From Gp6-AA45 sp035652075 (GTDB lineage: Bacteria > Acidobacteriota > Vicinamibacteria > Vicinamibacterales > CAVVIG01), in assembly GCA_035652075.1 (NCBI GenBank), contig DASREL010000086.1, positions 1 through 50,319 of the forward strand: a DNA stretch of 50,319 bases. The letters run 5' to 3'. The notes beneath the pieces were generated by a model. The model had not been told where the DNA came from. It ran no database searches and saw only the letters and a program-made list of their open reading frames with translations. Shown here piece by piece: positions 39,505 to 49,178 of the stretch. The first letter of the stretch is position 1. Each line of letters begins with the position of its first letter. The position numbers and the translations under genes were made by a program.

Positions 39505-42500
39505 ATGATTCATCACGTCGTCCAATTCGCGCTTCGTCAGCGGTTCCTCGTGCTGATGTTCACCGTCCTGGTGGTCGTCGCCGGCGCGTTCGCGTTCCAG
39601 CGGATGCCGGTCGATGCGTACCCGGATCTCTCGCCGCCGATGGTCGAGATCATCACGCAGTGGCCCGGGCACGCCGCCGAGGAAGTCGAGCGGCTCGTGA
39701 CGCTGCCGCTCGAAGTCGAGATGAACGGCGTGCCGCACATGGAGTACCTGCGGTCGATCTCGCTCTACGGCCTGTCGGACGTCATCATGACGTTCAGCGA
39801 TGGCACCGACGACTACTTCGCGCGCCAGGTCGTGTTCGAACGGATGGGCGAGGCGCAGCTCCCGACCGGCGTCACGCCGGGGCTGTCGCCGCTGTTCAGT
39901 CCGTCAGGGCTCGTGTATCGCTACGTGCTCGAGAGCCCCGACCGGACGCCGCAGCAACTGAAGACGCTCGACGACTGGGTGATCAGCCGCGCGTACCGCG
40001 CCGTGCCGGGCGTCGCCGACGATTCGGGGTTCGGCGGAACGGTCATGCAATACCAGGTGCTGATCGATCCGGCGAAGCTGTACAGCTATCACACGCCGCT
40101 GCCGCAGGTGCTGGCGGCGCTCTCCGCGAACAACGCCAACGCGGGCGGCGGCTTCTACTCGCAGGGGTCGCAGTTCGTCTACGTCCGCGGACTCGGCCTG
40201 GTCACCAAGACCGAAGACATCGGCAGCATCGTCGTCTCGAGCAACAACGGCGTGCCGGTGCACATCCGCGACATCGGCGAGGTGACGATCGGCAACGCGC
40301 CGCGCCTCGGCGAGTTCGGCTTTCAGCACAACGACGATGCGGTGGAAGGCGTGATCCTGATGCGCCGGGGCGAGCAGACGCAGAACGTGCTGGCCGGCGT
40401 CGAGAAGAAAACCGAAGAACTGAATCACGGCGTGCTGCCGCCGGACGTTCGGATCCGTCCGTTCTACGACCGCAGCGATCTCGTGGACCTGACGATCGAG
40501 ACCGTCGAGCACAACCTGCTGCTCGGCATGACGCTCGTCCTCATCGTGCTGATCTTCTTCCTCGTCAGCGTCCGGGCCGCGATCATCGTCGCGCTCACTA
40601 TTCCGCTCGGACTGCTGTCGGCGTTCATCCTGCTGGGCGCGCGCGGCGTGCCGGCGAACCTCCTCTCGATTGGCGCGATCGACTTCGGCATCATCATCGA
40701 CGGCACCGTCGTGATGATGGAGAACATCTACCGCGAGCTCGCGGAACGCCAGGGGCAGACCTACAAGCTGCACGAGGTGATCATCGCGGCGGCGCACGAC
40801 GTCGATCGCCCGATCTTCTACTCGGTCGCGGTCATCCTCGCGGGCTACCTGCCCATTTACGCGCTCGGCGGCCCGTCCGGCAAGCTGTTCCATCCGATGG
40901 CCGAGACGATGTCCTACGCGCTGCTCGGCGCGCTGATCTTCACGCTGACGCTCGTGCCGGTCCTCGCGTCCTACTGGTTCACGCACGGCGTCAAGGAAGT
41001 CGTCAATCGCCCGTACGAATGGCTGAAGCGCGTCTACGCCGGACGGCTCGAGTGGTGCCTCGATCACCCGAAGTCGACGCTCGTCGGATCGATCCTGATC
41101 TTCGGCGGCACGCTGCTGCTCGTCCCGTTCATCGGCGGCGAGTTCATGCCGCACCTCGACGAAGGCGCGCTCTGGGTGCGCGCGACGATGCCGTACACGA
41201 TTTCGTTCGAGGAGGCGTCGAAGTTCGCGCCGCAGGTACGCAACATCCTGATGTCGTATCCGCAGGTCACCGAAGTGGGATCCGAATTGGGGCGTCCGGA
41301 CGACGGAACGGATCCGACCGGATTTTTCAACTGCGAGTTCTACGTCGGGCTGCGGCCGTACAAGGACAAGACGTGGCGCCAGGGGCCGATCCGGACGAAA
41401 GCGGATCTCACGCGAGACCTCCAGAAGAAGCTCGAGGCGTATCCCGGCGTCATCTTCAACTACACCCAGCCGGCGGAGGACGCGGTCGACGAAGCGCTGA
41501 CGGGACTCAAGAGCGCGCTCGCCGTCAAAATCTACGGGCAGGATCTCCAGGTGCTCGAAGACAAGGCGATGCAGGTGAAGCGCGTGCTGTCGCAAGTGCC
41601 GGGCTTCACCGAGCTGACCGTCGTCCGCGAGCTGGGGCAGCCGAGCGTGCAGGTGGACGTCGACCGCGAGAAGATCGCGCGCTACGGCATCAACGTGTCG
41701 GACGTCGAGAACATCATCGAGAGCGGCGTCGGCGGCGCCGCGGCGACGCAGGTCATTCAAGGCGAACAGCTCTTCGATCTCGTCGTCCGCATGAAGCCGG
41801 AGTACCGCTCGAGCACGCGCGAGATCGGCAACCTGCTCGTGCCGACGCCGTCGGGACAACACGTGCCGATTGCGGAGCTCGCGACGATCCGTCAGGGCAT
41901 CGGCGCGTCGTTCATCTACCGCGAGAACAACTCGCGCTACATCGGCGTGCAGTTCAGCATCGAGGGCCGCGACCTGGCCCGCGCCGTGGCTGACGCGCAG
42001 CAAGCGGTGAGCAAGGCGGTGTCGCTGCCGCAGGGCTACACGATGCAGTGGGGCGGCGAGTACAGCGAGTATCTCGAAGCGCGCTCGCAGTTGACGGTCA
42101 TCGGACCGCTGGCCGCCCTGTTGATCTTCATGATCCTGTTCGCGCTCTACGGCAACTTCAAGTTCCCCGTCACCGTCCTGCTCGGCGTCCTGCTGACGGA
42201 GCCCGTCGGCGCGCTGATCGCGTTGAAGCTCAGTCACACGCCGTTCAGCGTCAGCTCGGTGCTCGGGCTGCTCGCGCTGATGGGCGTGTCGGTCGAGACG
42301 GCGGTGATTCTCGTGTCGTACATCAACAAGCTGCGCCTCGAGAGCATGGACATCCGCTCGGCGACGCGCGAAGCGGCGCTGCTGCGGCTGCGCCCGATCA
42401 TGATGACCGCGCTCGTCGCCTGCCTCGGGTTGCTGCCGGCGGCGCTGTCGACGGGCATCGGGTCCGATACGCAGCGGCCGTTCGCCATCGTCATCGTCGC

Positions 42501-42591
42501 GGGACTGATCTCGCGGCTGTTCCTCGGATTCTTCGTGAACCCGGTGCTCTACGAAATGGTCGCGAAGCCGGGCGACGTGCTGCAGGTGTGA
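39505..42591 (+). CDS. czcA: Heavy-metal efflux RND transporter, CzcA/CusA-type
   Basis: The 1028-residue inner-membrane pump has the usual 12 helices and two large periplasmic loops. It starts MIHHVVQFALRQRFLVLMFT. Helix 4 carries the HME-RND signature DFGIIIDGTVVMMENIYREL, with the Asp-Asp-Glu proton and metal residues of divalent-cation (Co/Zn/Cd-like) pumps. Other family segments are MPVDAYPDLSPPMVEI, GEFMPHLDEGALWVRATMPY and, at the C-terminus, LRLRPIMMTALVACLGLLPA. The protein is full length, so the operon 37041-42591 should give a working CzcCBA-like system. Confidence 0.92.
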   Translation: MIHHVVQFALRQRFLVLMFTVLVVVAGAFAFQRMPVDAYPDLSPPMVEIITQWPGHAAEEVERLVTLPLEVEMNGVPHMEYLRSISLYGLSDVIMTFSDGTDDYFARQVVFERMGEAQLPTGVTPGLSPLFSPSGLVYRYVLESPDRTPQQLKTLDDWVISRAYRAVPGVADDSGFGGTVMQYQVLIDPAKLYSYHTPLPQVLAALSANNANAGGGFYSQGSQFVYVRGLGLVTKTEDIGSIVVSSNNGVPVHIRDIGEVTIGNAPRLGEFGFQHNDDAVEGVILMRRGEQTQNVLAGVEKKTEELNHGVLPPDVRIRPFYDRSDLVDLTIETVEHNLLLGMTLVLIVLIFFLVSVRAAIIVALTIPLGLLSAFILLGARGVPANLLSIGAIDFGIIIDGTVVMMENIYRELAERQGQTYKLHEVIIAAAHDVDRPIFYSVAVILAGYLPIYALGGPSGKLFHPMAETMSYALLGALIFTLTLVPVLASYWFTHGVKEVVNRPYEWLKRVYAGRLEWCLDHPKSTLVGSILIFGGTLLLVPFIGGEFMPHLDEGALWVRATMPYTISFEEASKFAPQVRNILMSYPQVTEVGSELGRPDDGTDPTGFFNCEFYVGLRPYKDKTWRQGPIRTKADLTRDLQKKLEAYPGVIFNYTQPAEDAVDEALTGLKSALAVKIYGQDLQVLEDKAMQVKRVLSQVPGFTELTVVRELGQPSVQVDVDREKIARYGINVSDVENIIESGVGGAAATQVIQGEQLFDLVVRMKPEYRSSTREIGNLLVPTPSGQHVPIAELATIRQGIGASFIYRENNSRYIGVQFSIEGRDLARAVADAQQAVSKAVSLPQGYTMQWGGEYSEYLEARSQLTVIGPLAALLIFMILFALYGNFKFPVTVLLGVLLTEPVGALIALKLSHTPFSVSSVLGLLALMGVSVETAVILVSYINKLRLESMDIRSATREAALLRLRPIMMTALVACLGLLPAALSTGIGSDTQRPFAIVIVAGLISRLFLGFFVNPVLYEMVAKPGDVLQV

Positions 42592-42594
42592 CCG

Positions 42595-42792
42595 TCACGA
42601 CCGGCGCTTGGCGTCCATGTGATCGATCTGCGCCTGCAGCGCGGTGATGCGTCGCACCTGCGCGTAACAGAGCTGTTCGAGCGTTTCGACGCGTGCGAGC
42701 AGGTAGCGGAGCTGGGCTGCGACGGAACCGGGCGGGAGATCGCGCGGCGTACGGCGTCTCTCCTGTGACCTTGAGGGAGGACGCCGCATCAC
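42595..42792 (-). CDS. Possible small coiled-coil protein
   Basis: The 65-residue frame begins with a basic stretch (MRRPPSRSQERRRTPRDLPP) and continues with a heptad-like helix, VAAQLRYLLARVETLEQL and YAQVRRITALQAQIDHM, which looks coiled-coil-forming. It sits between the pump gene (convergent, 3 bp away) and the cytochrome gene on the same strand. No convincing ribosome binding site. It may be real and downstream of the cytochrome operon. Confidence 0.45.
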   Translation of the reverse strand: MMRRPPSRSQERRRTPRDLPPGSVAAQLRYLLARVETLEQLCYAQVRRITALQAQIDHMDAKRRS

Positions 42793-42848
42793 GAGGACGG
42801 AGGATAGTCCAATACCTCACCGCGATGCGAGCTGAGCAGAATCAGCCG

Positions 42849-43310
42849 CTAGATCATCGGCGGCTTCGGTTTCACGCGGAGCGCCGTCGTCTGGATCGAT
42901 TCGATGTACGCCGTGATGTCGCGCACACGCTGCGCATAGATCGCCGGCGCCGACTGCAGCTCGTAGAACACGTTGCCCCAGCCCGGCATGTCAGGCGTGT
43001 CGCCCTGCGCATGCGCCGCCGTGCTGCGGATGGCCTCGCGCACGCGAGCGGCCGGGAACGTGCCGCCGTTGTCGATGCTGAGCGCCGTCAGGTCCGCCGC
43101 TGCCGGCTGCCTGGGCGGCAAATAGGTCCCGGACTCGTACGAGCTGTCGCCGTCCGCATTCAGCCCGTGGCACACCGCGCAGCGCTGATGGAAGAGCGTC
43201 TTCCCGGCGGCGATGTTGCCGGCACGTGCCTCATCGGCGGGCGCCGCCGCAACAGCCGCCACGCCGAGGATCAACACGCCAACCGCGAGGAGCGCGTTTC
43301 GCGAGGTCAT
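42849..43310 (-). CDS. Secreted mono-haem cytochrome c
   Basis: The 153-residue protein has a signal peptide (NALLAVGVLILGVAAVAAAP) and one haem motif, CAVCH, in GKTLFHQRCAVCHGLNADGD. A probable axial Met lies in TPDMPGWGNVFYELQ. The C-terminal helix VRDITAYIESIQ is typical of class I cytochromes. A strong GTGGAGGT precedes the ATG. It is 33 bp downstream of the NTF2-like gene and probably in the same transcript. Periplasmic electron carrier; partner unknown. Confidence 0.9.
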   Translation of the reverse strand: MTSRNALLAVGVLILGVAAVAAAPADEARAGNIAAGKTLFHQRCAVCHGLNADGDSSYESGTYLPPRQPAAADLTALSIDNGGTFPAARVREAIRSTAAHAQGDTPDMPGWGNVFYELQSAPAIYAQRVRDITAYIESIQTTALRVKPKPPMI

Positions 43311-43343
43311 ACCACACCTCCACGTCTGCCGGCCCGCGGCGTG

Positions 43344-43880
43344 TCACTGCGTCGGACACCGCGGGCTCTTGAGGTCGTGCGGCAATCTGTCGACGCGTTG
43401 CTGCGTGGGGCCGACCTGCTGCCGCGCCTGCAGGCGCCACAGGTTTCCGACGCGAATCCACGTGTCGCGCATCGGCGTCGTCTCGGCGATCGTGTGCACT
43501 TTTCCCGGCGCTCCGTACTTGCCATCGACGTCTGTGACGGTTCTCACCGTGACGACATGCACGAGGGCCGTGACCGAAGAGCCGGTCGACGAGAGCTTCT
43601 GAATCGGGAATCGCAGCGTGTCGGGCGCCGGAGCCTGCAGCGCGTCGACCTGCGCGCGCCGAATGTCGGGCCACTCGTGCCGCTGGTTGCGGATGTCCGT
43701 GAAGACCCAGTCGGACGCGTAGAACGTGTCGTGGTACATGTCGATGTCGGCGGCCGACTGCGCGGTGATCATCGCCGACGCCATTTCGTCGTACGTGCCC
43801 TGAAGATCGCAGCGGACGGCAAACGCGTCGGGAACACCGGCCTGAAGCGCACCAATCAGAACCGCAATGGCGAGAGTCAC
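43344..43880 (-). CDS. Secreted SnoaL/NTF2-like protein
   Basis: The 178-residue protein has a short hydrophobic N-terminus (MTLAIAVLIGALQAGVPDAF) and a NTF2-like cone: EMASAMITAQSAADIDMYHD, FYASDWVFTDIRNQRHEWPD, then VTALVHVVTVRTVTDVDG and RDTWIRVGNLWRLQARQQVG. Such proteins may be enzymes or ligand binders; catalytic residues cannot be assigned. It is the first gene of a two-gene unit with cytochrome c and divergent from macA across a 217-bp gap that must hold both promoters. Confidence 0.8.
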   Translation of the reverse strand: MTLAIAVLIGALQAGVPDAFAVRCDLQGTYDEMASAMITAQSAADIDMYHDTFYASDWVFTDIRNQRHEWPDIRRAQVDALQAPAPDTLRFPIQKLSSTGSSVTALVHVVTVRTVTDVDGKYGAPGKVHTIAETTPMRDTWIRVGNLWRLQARQQVGPTQQRVDRLPHDLKSPRCPTQ

Positions 43881-44097
43881 GCTGCCTCCTGCGATGATCG
43901 ATGTTGCAAGGGCGACACCGGTGCGGCGTCGCGCTGACCGATCGCGTCCGCCACCGGCGACGCCTTTGCACTGAACGCGATCGAGCCGTTCCTAAGTCGG
44001 TGCAGCAGGCGCGCGTTCGCCCATCGCGCCGGGATGTCGGCACTCCGATCGCGCCCCCTCCGACCTTCCGCCAGCGGCCCGTCAGGAGTTCGATGTC

Positions 44098-45342
44098 ATG
44101 GCGGTCAGCGTAGTTGCACGGACGGCGCCCGCCGCCGCGAAGGTGACGGCCGTCACGCCCGTATCGCCGCCGCCGGTGCGCCGCCGTCGGCGCGGCCGCT
44201 GGCTGATCGTCGTGGCGGTGATCGCCGCGGCCGCCGGCGCCGCCGAGTGGTGGCGCATCGCGCAGACGCCCGTCGCGGTCCGCTACGTGACGATGCCGGT
44301 GACGCGCGGCCCGATCACGCGCGCGGTCACCGCGAGCGGCTCGCTCAACCCGGTGACCACGATTCAGGTCGGCACGTACGTGTCCGGCGTCATCCAGGAG
44401 CTGTTCTGCGACTACAACACCGTCGTCAAGAAAGGGCAGCTGTGCGCGAAGATCGACCCGCGGCCGTATCAGACCGTCGTCGACCAGGTTCGCGCCGCCC
44501 TGTCGACCGCGAAGGCGCAGCTCGCGAAGGACCAGACCAACCTGACGTACGCGCAGGTATCGTTCGACCGCGCACAAAGCTTGCGCGCGCGGGGGATCGT
44601 GTCGCAGGACACGCTCGACATCGCCCAGAACACGTTCGCGCAGGCGACGGCGCAGGTCGAACTCGACAAAGCGACCATCGAAGAGCACGAAGCGGCGCTG
44701 CAGGCCGCCGAGATCAACCTGGGCTACACCGACATCGTGTCGCCCGTGAACGGCACCGTCGTGTCGCGCAACGTGACGATGGGGCAGACCGTGGCGGCGA
44801 GTTTCCAGACGCCAACGCTGTTTCTCATCGCTACCGATCTCGCGCAAATGCAGGTCGACGCCAACGTGAGCGAGACCGACATCGGCGGCGTCCGCGTCGG
44901 CGAGGCCGCGACGTTCACGGTCGAAGCATTCGCGAGCCGTGTGTTCGAAGGGCGCGTCGCGCAGGTTCGCCAGGCGCCACAGACGGTGCAAAACGTCGTC
45001 ACCTACGACGTCGTGATCAGCGTGGCGAATTCGGAGTTCCTGCTGAAGCCGGGGATGACGGCGACCGTGCGCATCGTCGTGGACCACCGCGACGACGCCG
45101 TTCGAGTGCCCGACCAGGCGCTGCGCTATGCGCCGGGCGGACAAGCGCCGAGCGGCTCGCAGCCTCGCGTCTGGGTGCTGCATGACGGCCGGCCGGTCGC
45201 CGTGCCGATCGACATCGGACTCGACGACGATGCGTTCTCGGAGGTGGTCCGCGGCGACGTGACGGCCGGCGACCCGGTGATTACCGGCGAACAGGCAGGC
45301 GCGACGTCGAGCTCCGGTCGCGCACCGTTGTTCCGGCTGTAA
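44098..45342 (+). CDS. macA: MacA-like periplasmic adaptor
   Basis: The 414-residue protein has an N-terminal membrane anchor (GRWLIVVAVIAAAAGAAEWW) and the HlyD/MacA order of domains: lipoyl half VGTYVSGVIQELFCDYNTVV, alpha hairpin (DQVRAALSTAKAQLAKDQTN), second half YTDIVSPVNGTVVSRNVTMG, beta-barrel DLAQMQVDANVSETDIGGVR and membrane-proximal domain. It ends 9 bp before the MacB gene. Together they form the MacAB part of a tripartite exporter; the outer-membrane partner could be the TolC-like protein encoded at 37041. Confidence 0.9.
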   Translation: MAVSVVARTAPAAAKVTAVTPVSPPPVRRRRRGRWLIVVAVIAAAAGAAEWWRIAQTPVAVRYVTMPVTRGPITRAVTASGSLNPVTTIQVGTYVSGVIQELFCDYNTVVKKGQLCAKIDPRPYQTVVDQVRAALSTAKAQLAKDQTNLTYAQVSFDRAQSLRARGIVSQDTLDIAQNTFAQATAQVELDKATIEEHEAALQAAEINLGYTDIVSPVNGTVVSRNVTMGQTVAASFQTPTLFLIATDLAQMQVDANVSETDIGGVRVGEAATFTVEAFASRVFEGRVAQVRQAPQTVQNVVTYDVVISVANSEFLLKPGMTATVRIVVDHRDDAVRVPDQALRYAPGGQAPSGSQPRVWVLHDGRPVAVPIDIGLDDDAFSEVVRGDVTAGDPVITGEQAGATSSSGRAPLFRL

Positions 45343-45351
45343 GGCGCGCCA

Positions 45352-47445
45352 ATGGATGCGACCGCAACGTCTCCGATGATCGACGTCAGGAACCTGACGC
45401 GCGTCTACCGCGCGGGCGACGTCGACATCCAGGCGCTGCGCGGCGTGACGCTGACGATCGCGCGCGGCGAGTTCGTGGCGATCGTCGGATCGTCCGGTTC
45501 GGGCAAGTCGACGCTGATGGCGATTCTCGGCTGCCTCGATCGGCCGACGAGCGGCGAGTACTTCTTCGAAGGCGTCGACGTCGCCGGCTTGACCGAACCC
45601 GAGCTCGCGCGGATCCGCAGCGCGCGAATCGGGTTCGTGTTCCAGACGTTCAACCTGCTCGCGCGCACGACCGCGCTCGAAAACGTCTCGCTGCCGCTCT
45701 TCTATGCGGCCGCCGGGCCGGCGCGACGCAGCGAGCGCGCGTCGCGTGCGCACGCGGCATTGGAGATGCTGGGTCTCGGAGACCGAGCGGGCAACACGCC
45801 CGCGCAGCTCTCCGGCGGCCAGCAGCAACGCGTGGCGATCGCCAGAGCGCTCATCAACGATCCGAGCCTGTTGCTCGCGGACGAGCCGACCGGCAACGTC
45901 GATACCCACGCCTCGCACGAGATCATGGAGCAGCTCGTCGCGCTGAACCGCGATCGGCAGGTCACCGTCGTCGTCGTGACGCACGAGCCCGACATCGCGG
46001 GCTACGCGGACCGCGTCATCACGGTGCGCGACGGCGAGGTCGTCGGCGACGAGCGGAGGCGACCCGCGCGGCCCGCGCCGCCGTTGCCTGCGGGGACCGA
46101 GATCGCTGCGCCGGTGGCATCGCGCTCCGGCGCGCCGCTCGCCTTCGCCGTGATGGTGCTCGGCGCCGCCATGCAGGCGCTGCGCCGCAATGTGCTCCGC
46201 TCGTCCCTGACGATGCTCGGCGTGTTCATCGGTGTGGCCGCGCTCATCGCGATGGTCGCGGTCGGCCAGGGGGCGAACGAAGCGGTCAAAAAGCAGATCG
46301 AGAGTCTCGGCACCAACCTGCTCGTCATTCAGCCCGGCGCTTCAACGGCGAGCGGCGTCCGCGGCGGGCTCGGCAGCGCGTCGACACTGACCGTTGCGGA
46401 TGCGCAGGCGATCCGCCGCGACGATCCGGCGGTCGCGCAAATCAGCTACTTGAACCGGCAGATGACGCAGGTGCAGTACGCCGACCAGAACTGGACGACG
46501 CAGATCCAGGGTGTGTCGCCGAACTATCCGGCGATCACCAACTGGCAGATCGCGGGTGGCCGCGGCCTGTCAGACGATGACGATCGTCAGGCCACGCTCG
46601 TGGCGGTGATCGGCGAGACGGTGCACCGACAGCTGTTCAGTCCGACCGAGAATCCGGTCGGCGCGACGATTCTCGTCAAGCGCGTACCGATGCGGGTGGT
46701 CGGCGTGTTCGTGCCGAAAGGGCAGACGCCGTTCGGTCAGGACCAGGACGACCTCGTGATGATCCCGTTCTCGACGGCGGAGCGGAAAGTGATCGGCGTC
46801 GCCGCGCCGTCGCAGACGCAGGCCTCGCAAACAGCGATCTACGAAGGCGCGCCGAATCCGTTCGGTTTGCAGCCGCGGCTGACGGGCAAGGTGAATGCGG
46901 TGTTCGTGCAGGCGGTCAGGCCGGAGGACGTGACGGCTGCGATCGATCAGGTGACGGCGACGCTGGCGCGCCGACACCACATCAAGCCGGGCGACACGAA
47001 CGATTTCTCGGTCCGCAATCTCAGCCAGATCGCCGATGTCGTCCAGGGCAGCAGCCGCGTGATGGCGCTCCTGCTCGCGACCGTCGCGTCGATCTCGTTG
47101 CTCGTCGGCGGCATCGGGATCATGAACATCCTGCTGGTGTCGGTCACCGAACGCACGCGCGAGATCGGCCTGCGTATGGCGATCGGCGCGCGGCGGTTGC
47201 ACGTGCTTCTGCAATTTCTTGCGGAGGCGGTATTTCTGAGCGTCACGGGCGGTGTCCTCGGAATCGTCGCGGGCGTGGTGGCGTCGCGCGTCATCTCCGC
47301 CGTGGCGGGATGGCCGACGGCCATTGCGTCGGCCGCGATCGCGGGTGGCTTCTCGTTCTCGGGCGCGGTCGGGATTTTCTTCGGCTATTACCCCGCGCGC
47401 AAGGCGTCGCGACTCGACCCGATCGAAGCGCTTCGATACGAATGA
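45352..47445 (+). CDS. macB: MacB-like ABC transporter (ATPase-permease fusion)
   Basis: The 697-residue protein has an N-terminal ATPase with Walker A GSSGSGKST, signature LSGGQQQRVAIARAL and Walker B LLLADEPTGNVD. A linker leads to the MacB permease: first helix NVLRSSLTMLGVFIGVAALI, a periplasmic domain (about 320-560) and the FtsX-type C-terminus (LLVGGIGIMNILLVSVTERT, GYYPARKASRLDPIEALRYE). It is complete. Substrates of such pumps are macrolides, peptides or lipoproteins; this one cannot be specified. Confidence 0.92.
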   Translation: MDATATSPMIDVRNLTRVYRAGDVDIQALRGVTLTIARGEFVAIVGSSGSGKSTLMAILGCLDRPTSGEYFFEGVDVAGLTEPELARIRSARIGFVFQTFNLLARTTALENVSLPLFYAAAGPARRSERASRAHAALEMLGLGDRAGNTPAQLSGGQQQRVAIARALINDPSLLLADEPTGNVDTHASHEIMEQLVALNRDRQVTVVVVTHEPDIAGYADRVITVRDGEVVGDERRRPARPAPPLPAGTEIAAPVASRSGAPLAFAVMVLGAAMQALRRNVLRSSLTMLGVFIGVAALIAMVAVGQGANEAVKKQIESLGTNLLVIQPGASTASGVRGGLGSASTLTVADAQAIRRDDPAVAQISYLNRQMTQVQYADQNWTTQIQGVSPNYPAITNWQIAGGRGLSDDDDRQATLVAVIGETVHRQLFSPTENPVGATILVKRVPMRVVGVFVPKGQTPFGQDQDDLVMIPFSTAERKVIGVAAPSQTQASQTAIYEGAPNPFGLQPRLTGKVNAVFVQAVRPEDVTAAIDQVTATLARRHHIKPGDTNDFSVRNLSQIADVVQGSSRVMALLLATVASISLLVGGIGIMNILLVSVTERTREIGLRMAIGARRLHVLLQFLAEAVFLSVTGGVLGIVAGVVASRVISAVAGWPTAIASAAIAGGFSFSGAVGIFFGYYPARKASRLDPIEALRYE

Positions 47446-47515
47446 CGGCCTGACGCGCGCGCAGCCGTTCGGCGGCCACGCGCGCCGCCGCTCCTTGGTC
47501 GGGCGCGACGTCGGC

Positions 47516-47935
47516 TCAGGTCGCGTTTCGACGGGTCTCGCCGAACTTCCAGGTGGCGGACATGATGTAGAGCCATCGTTCGGCGTCCAGCATCTGGCGG
47601 AACACGCGGATGACGCGGACGCCGATCTGCGCGCAGCGCGCCTCGTATAGCAGCAGCCGATCGAAGAGGACGTTGTCGTCGGCCACGATCGCCACGTGAC
47701 CGCGGACGCCCTGCGTCTGCAGCGCTTCGCGCACGGCCTCGACGGCGCGCAGGACGTCCTCTTCCGTGAGGCTCGTTCGAGTCGCGCGCGCGTCGACGAG
47801 CATCGGCCACATCTGGTGTTCCGCATCGGCGCGCGCCGAGCGGAGAACGCCGAGCATCTCGTCGAGCGTCAGGTCATCGGATGCGTGGACGAGCACCCAG
47901 CGACGCCCGGCGTCGTACTCGATTCGGACCGCCAT
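47516..47935 (-). CDS. STAS-like protein of unknown function
   Basis: The 139-residue protein, started at MAVRIEYDAGRRWVLVHASD (an ATG 12 codons upstream is the alternative), has alternating strands and helices: LTLDEMLGVLRSARADAEHQ, MWPMLVDARATRTSL, GVRGHVAIVADDNVLFDRLL and RVIRVFRQMLDAERWL. This resembles STAS/SpoIIAA-like folds seen in single-domain proteins with a VDAR/VDxT motif. No catalytic residues are evident. Convergent with macB and divergent from the next gene. Confidence 0.7.
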   Translation of the reverse strand: MAVRIEYDAGRRWVLVHASDDLTLDEMLGVLRSARADAEHQMWPMLVDARATRTSLTEEDVLRAVEAVREALQTQGVRGHVAIVADDNVLFDRLLLYEARCAQIGVRVIRVFRQMLDAERWLYIMSATWKFGETRRNAT

Positions 47936-48077
47936 CGCAGGATCGTACGAAGAACATCCGTGCGAGTCCACTTCTGCAGCGGCATCGGCGGATGTCGATG
48001 CGCGACGTCAGGCTGACGGTGGCGTGCAGGGAAGCGGTCGATCGGCCGATACGGATCGAGAGCCACTCCATCCGCCC

Positions 48078-49166
48078 ATGACCCGATCTGTGTTCCTCGC
48101 CTCGCTGGCGCTCGCCGCCGTCGTCGCCGCCGCGCAGGCGCCGGCACGCGTCCACGGCATCGTCACCGACGATTCCGGCGGCGTCCTCCCCGGCGTCACC
48201 GTCACGATGTCCGCGGCAGACGGGCGTCCGCTCGCGGTCGAGACGACCGACGGCGCCGGCGCGTATGCCGCCGCGCTGCCCGAGGGGGCTGTCCACCTGA
48301 CGTTTTCGCTCGAAGGCTTTGCGCCCGCTGTCGCCGACGCCGAGCTGACCGCCGGAAGCGACGCGATCGTCTCGACGCGCCTCGCGCTTGCGCCGCGGGC
48401 GGAGACGGTCGTGGTGCAGGGGCACGCGCCGCCCGCACCGCCGCCGACCCCGCCGCCGGTGCCTGCGCCGCCGCCGCCCACCGTGGTGCCGGTCGTCGCG
48501 CACGATCGCGATTCGATCTGCGGCCCCGCCAAAGCGGACGCGACGCCGCCATCGCTCGGCGTCGTGCAGGCGCTGCGCACCGGGGCCGGACCACAGCTCT
48601 TTGCCGCCGACGATCAGGTGACGATCGACGGCGGCACGCGGACCGGGTTGGCCGTCGGCCAGAACGTCGTCGCGCGCCGCACGTATCGCGCGAGCCACGA
48701 TCCGCACACGACCGCCGCCGAGCACACCGCCGGCGTGCTGCAGATCGTCGACGCGACCGAACGGACGGCCGTCGCTGTCGTCATCTATGCGTGCGACGAG
48801 ATCCGGCGCGGCGATCGTCTCGCGCCGTTCGCGCCCGAGCCGCTGCGGGCGCCCGATCCGGCGGGGCTGCCCGACTACGATCGCGCCGCGACGATTCTGT
48901 TTGGCGACGCCGATCAGATCGTCGGCGTGCCGCGCCGCTTCCTCGTCATCGATCGGGGCCGCGACGCCGAGGTGCACGCGGGGCAGCGGGTGACGCTCTT
49001 CCGTCGCAGCCGCTTCGATCGCGGCGCGCCCGTCGTGCTCGGCGACGCCGTCGTCGTGGCGGTCCGCGCCGATTCGGCGACGATTCGGATCGAGCGCGCC
49101 GTCGACATCATCGAGGCGGGGGATCTCGCGGCGCCGCAGCGAGCCGCGGACGCGCACCGGCACTAG
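48078..49166 (+). CDS. Secreted protein with carboxypeptidase-regulatory-like domain and Pro-rich linker
   Basis: The 362-residue protein has a signal peptide (MTRSVFLASLALAAVVAAAQ). A carboxypeptidase-regulatory-like domain covers about 25-105 (VHGIVTDDSGGVLPGVTVTM, then ALPEGAVHLTFSLEGFAP), followed by a Pro-Ala linker (about 115-135). The C-terminal region has two similar beta segments, GGTRTGLAVGQNVVARRTYR and VHAGQRVTLFRRSRF, which resemble the FlgT C-terminal or LysM-adjacent folds. The regulatory domain is the same type as in the TonB receptor at 14343. Function unknown; cell surface or periplasm. Confidence 0.8.
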   Translation: MTRSVFLASLALAAVVAAAQAPARVHGIVTDDSGGVLPGVTVTMSAADGRPLAVETTDGAGAYAAALPEGAVHLTFSLEGFAPAVADAELTAGSDAIVSTRLALAPRAETVVVQGHAPPAPPPTPPPVPAPPPPTVVPVVAHDRDSICGPAKADATPPSLGVVQALRTGAGPQLFAADDQVTIDGGTRTGLAVGQNVVARRTYRASHDPHTTAAEHTAGVLQIVDATERTAVAVVIYACDEIRRGDRLAPFAPEPLRAPDPAGLPDYDRAATILFGDADQIVGVPRRFLVIDRGRDAEVHAGQRVTLFRRSRFDRGAPVVLGDAVVVAVRADSATIRIERAVDIIEAGDLAAPQRAADAHRH

Positions 49167-49178
49167 CCGCGGAGGCGA

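Noticed and set aside
39904..42237. A 777-codon minus-strand open frame under the RND pump gene (and a similar plus-strand frame at 39660)
   Set aside because: These are shadows of czcA caused by high-GC codon bias; composition is Arg/His/Asp-rich with no recognisable motif.
43231..45984. A 917-codon minus-strand open frame across macA and macB
   Set aside because: It overlaps well-supported genes on both strands, and its sequence is low-complexity and without motifs.
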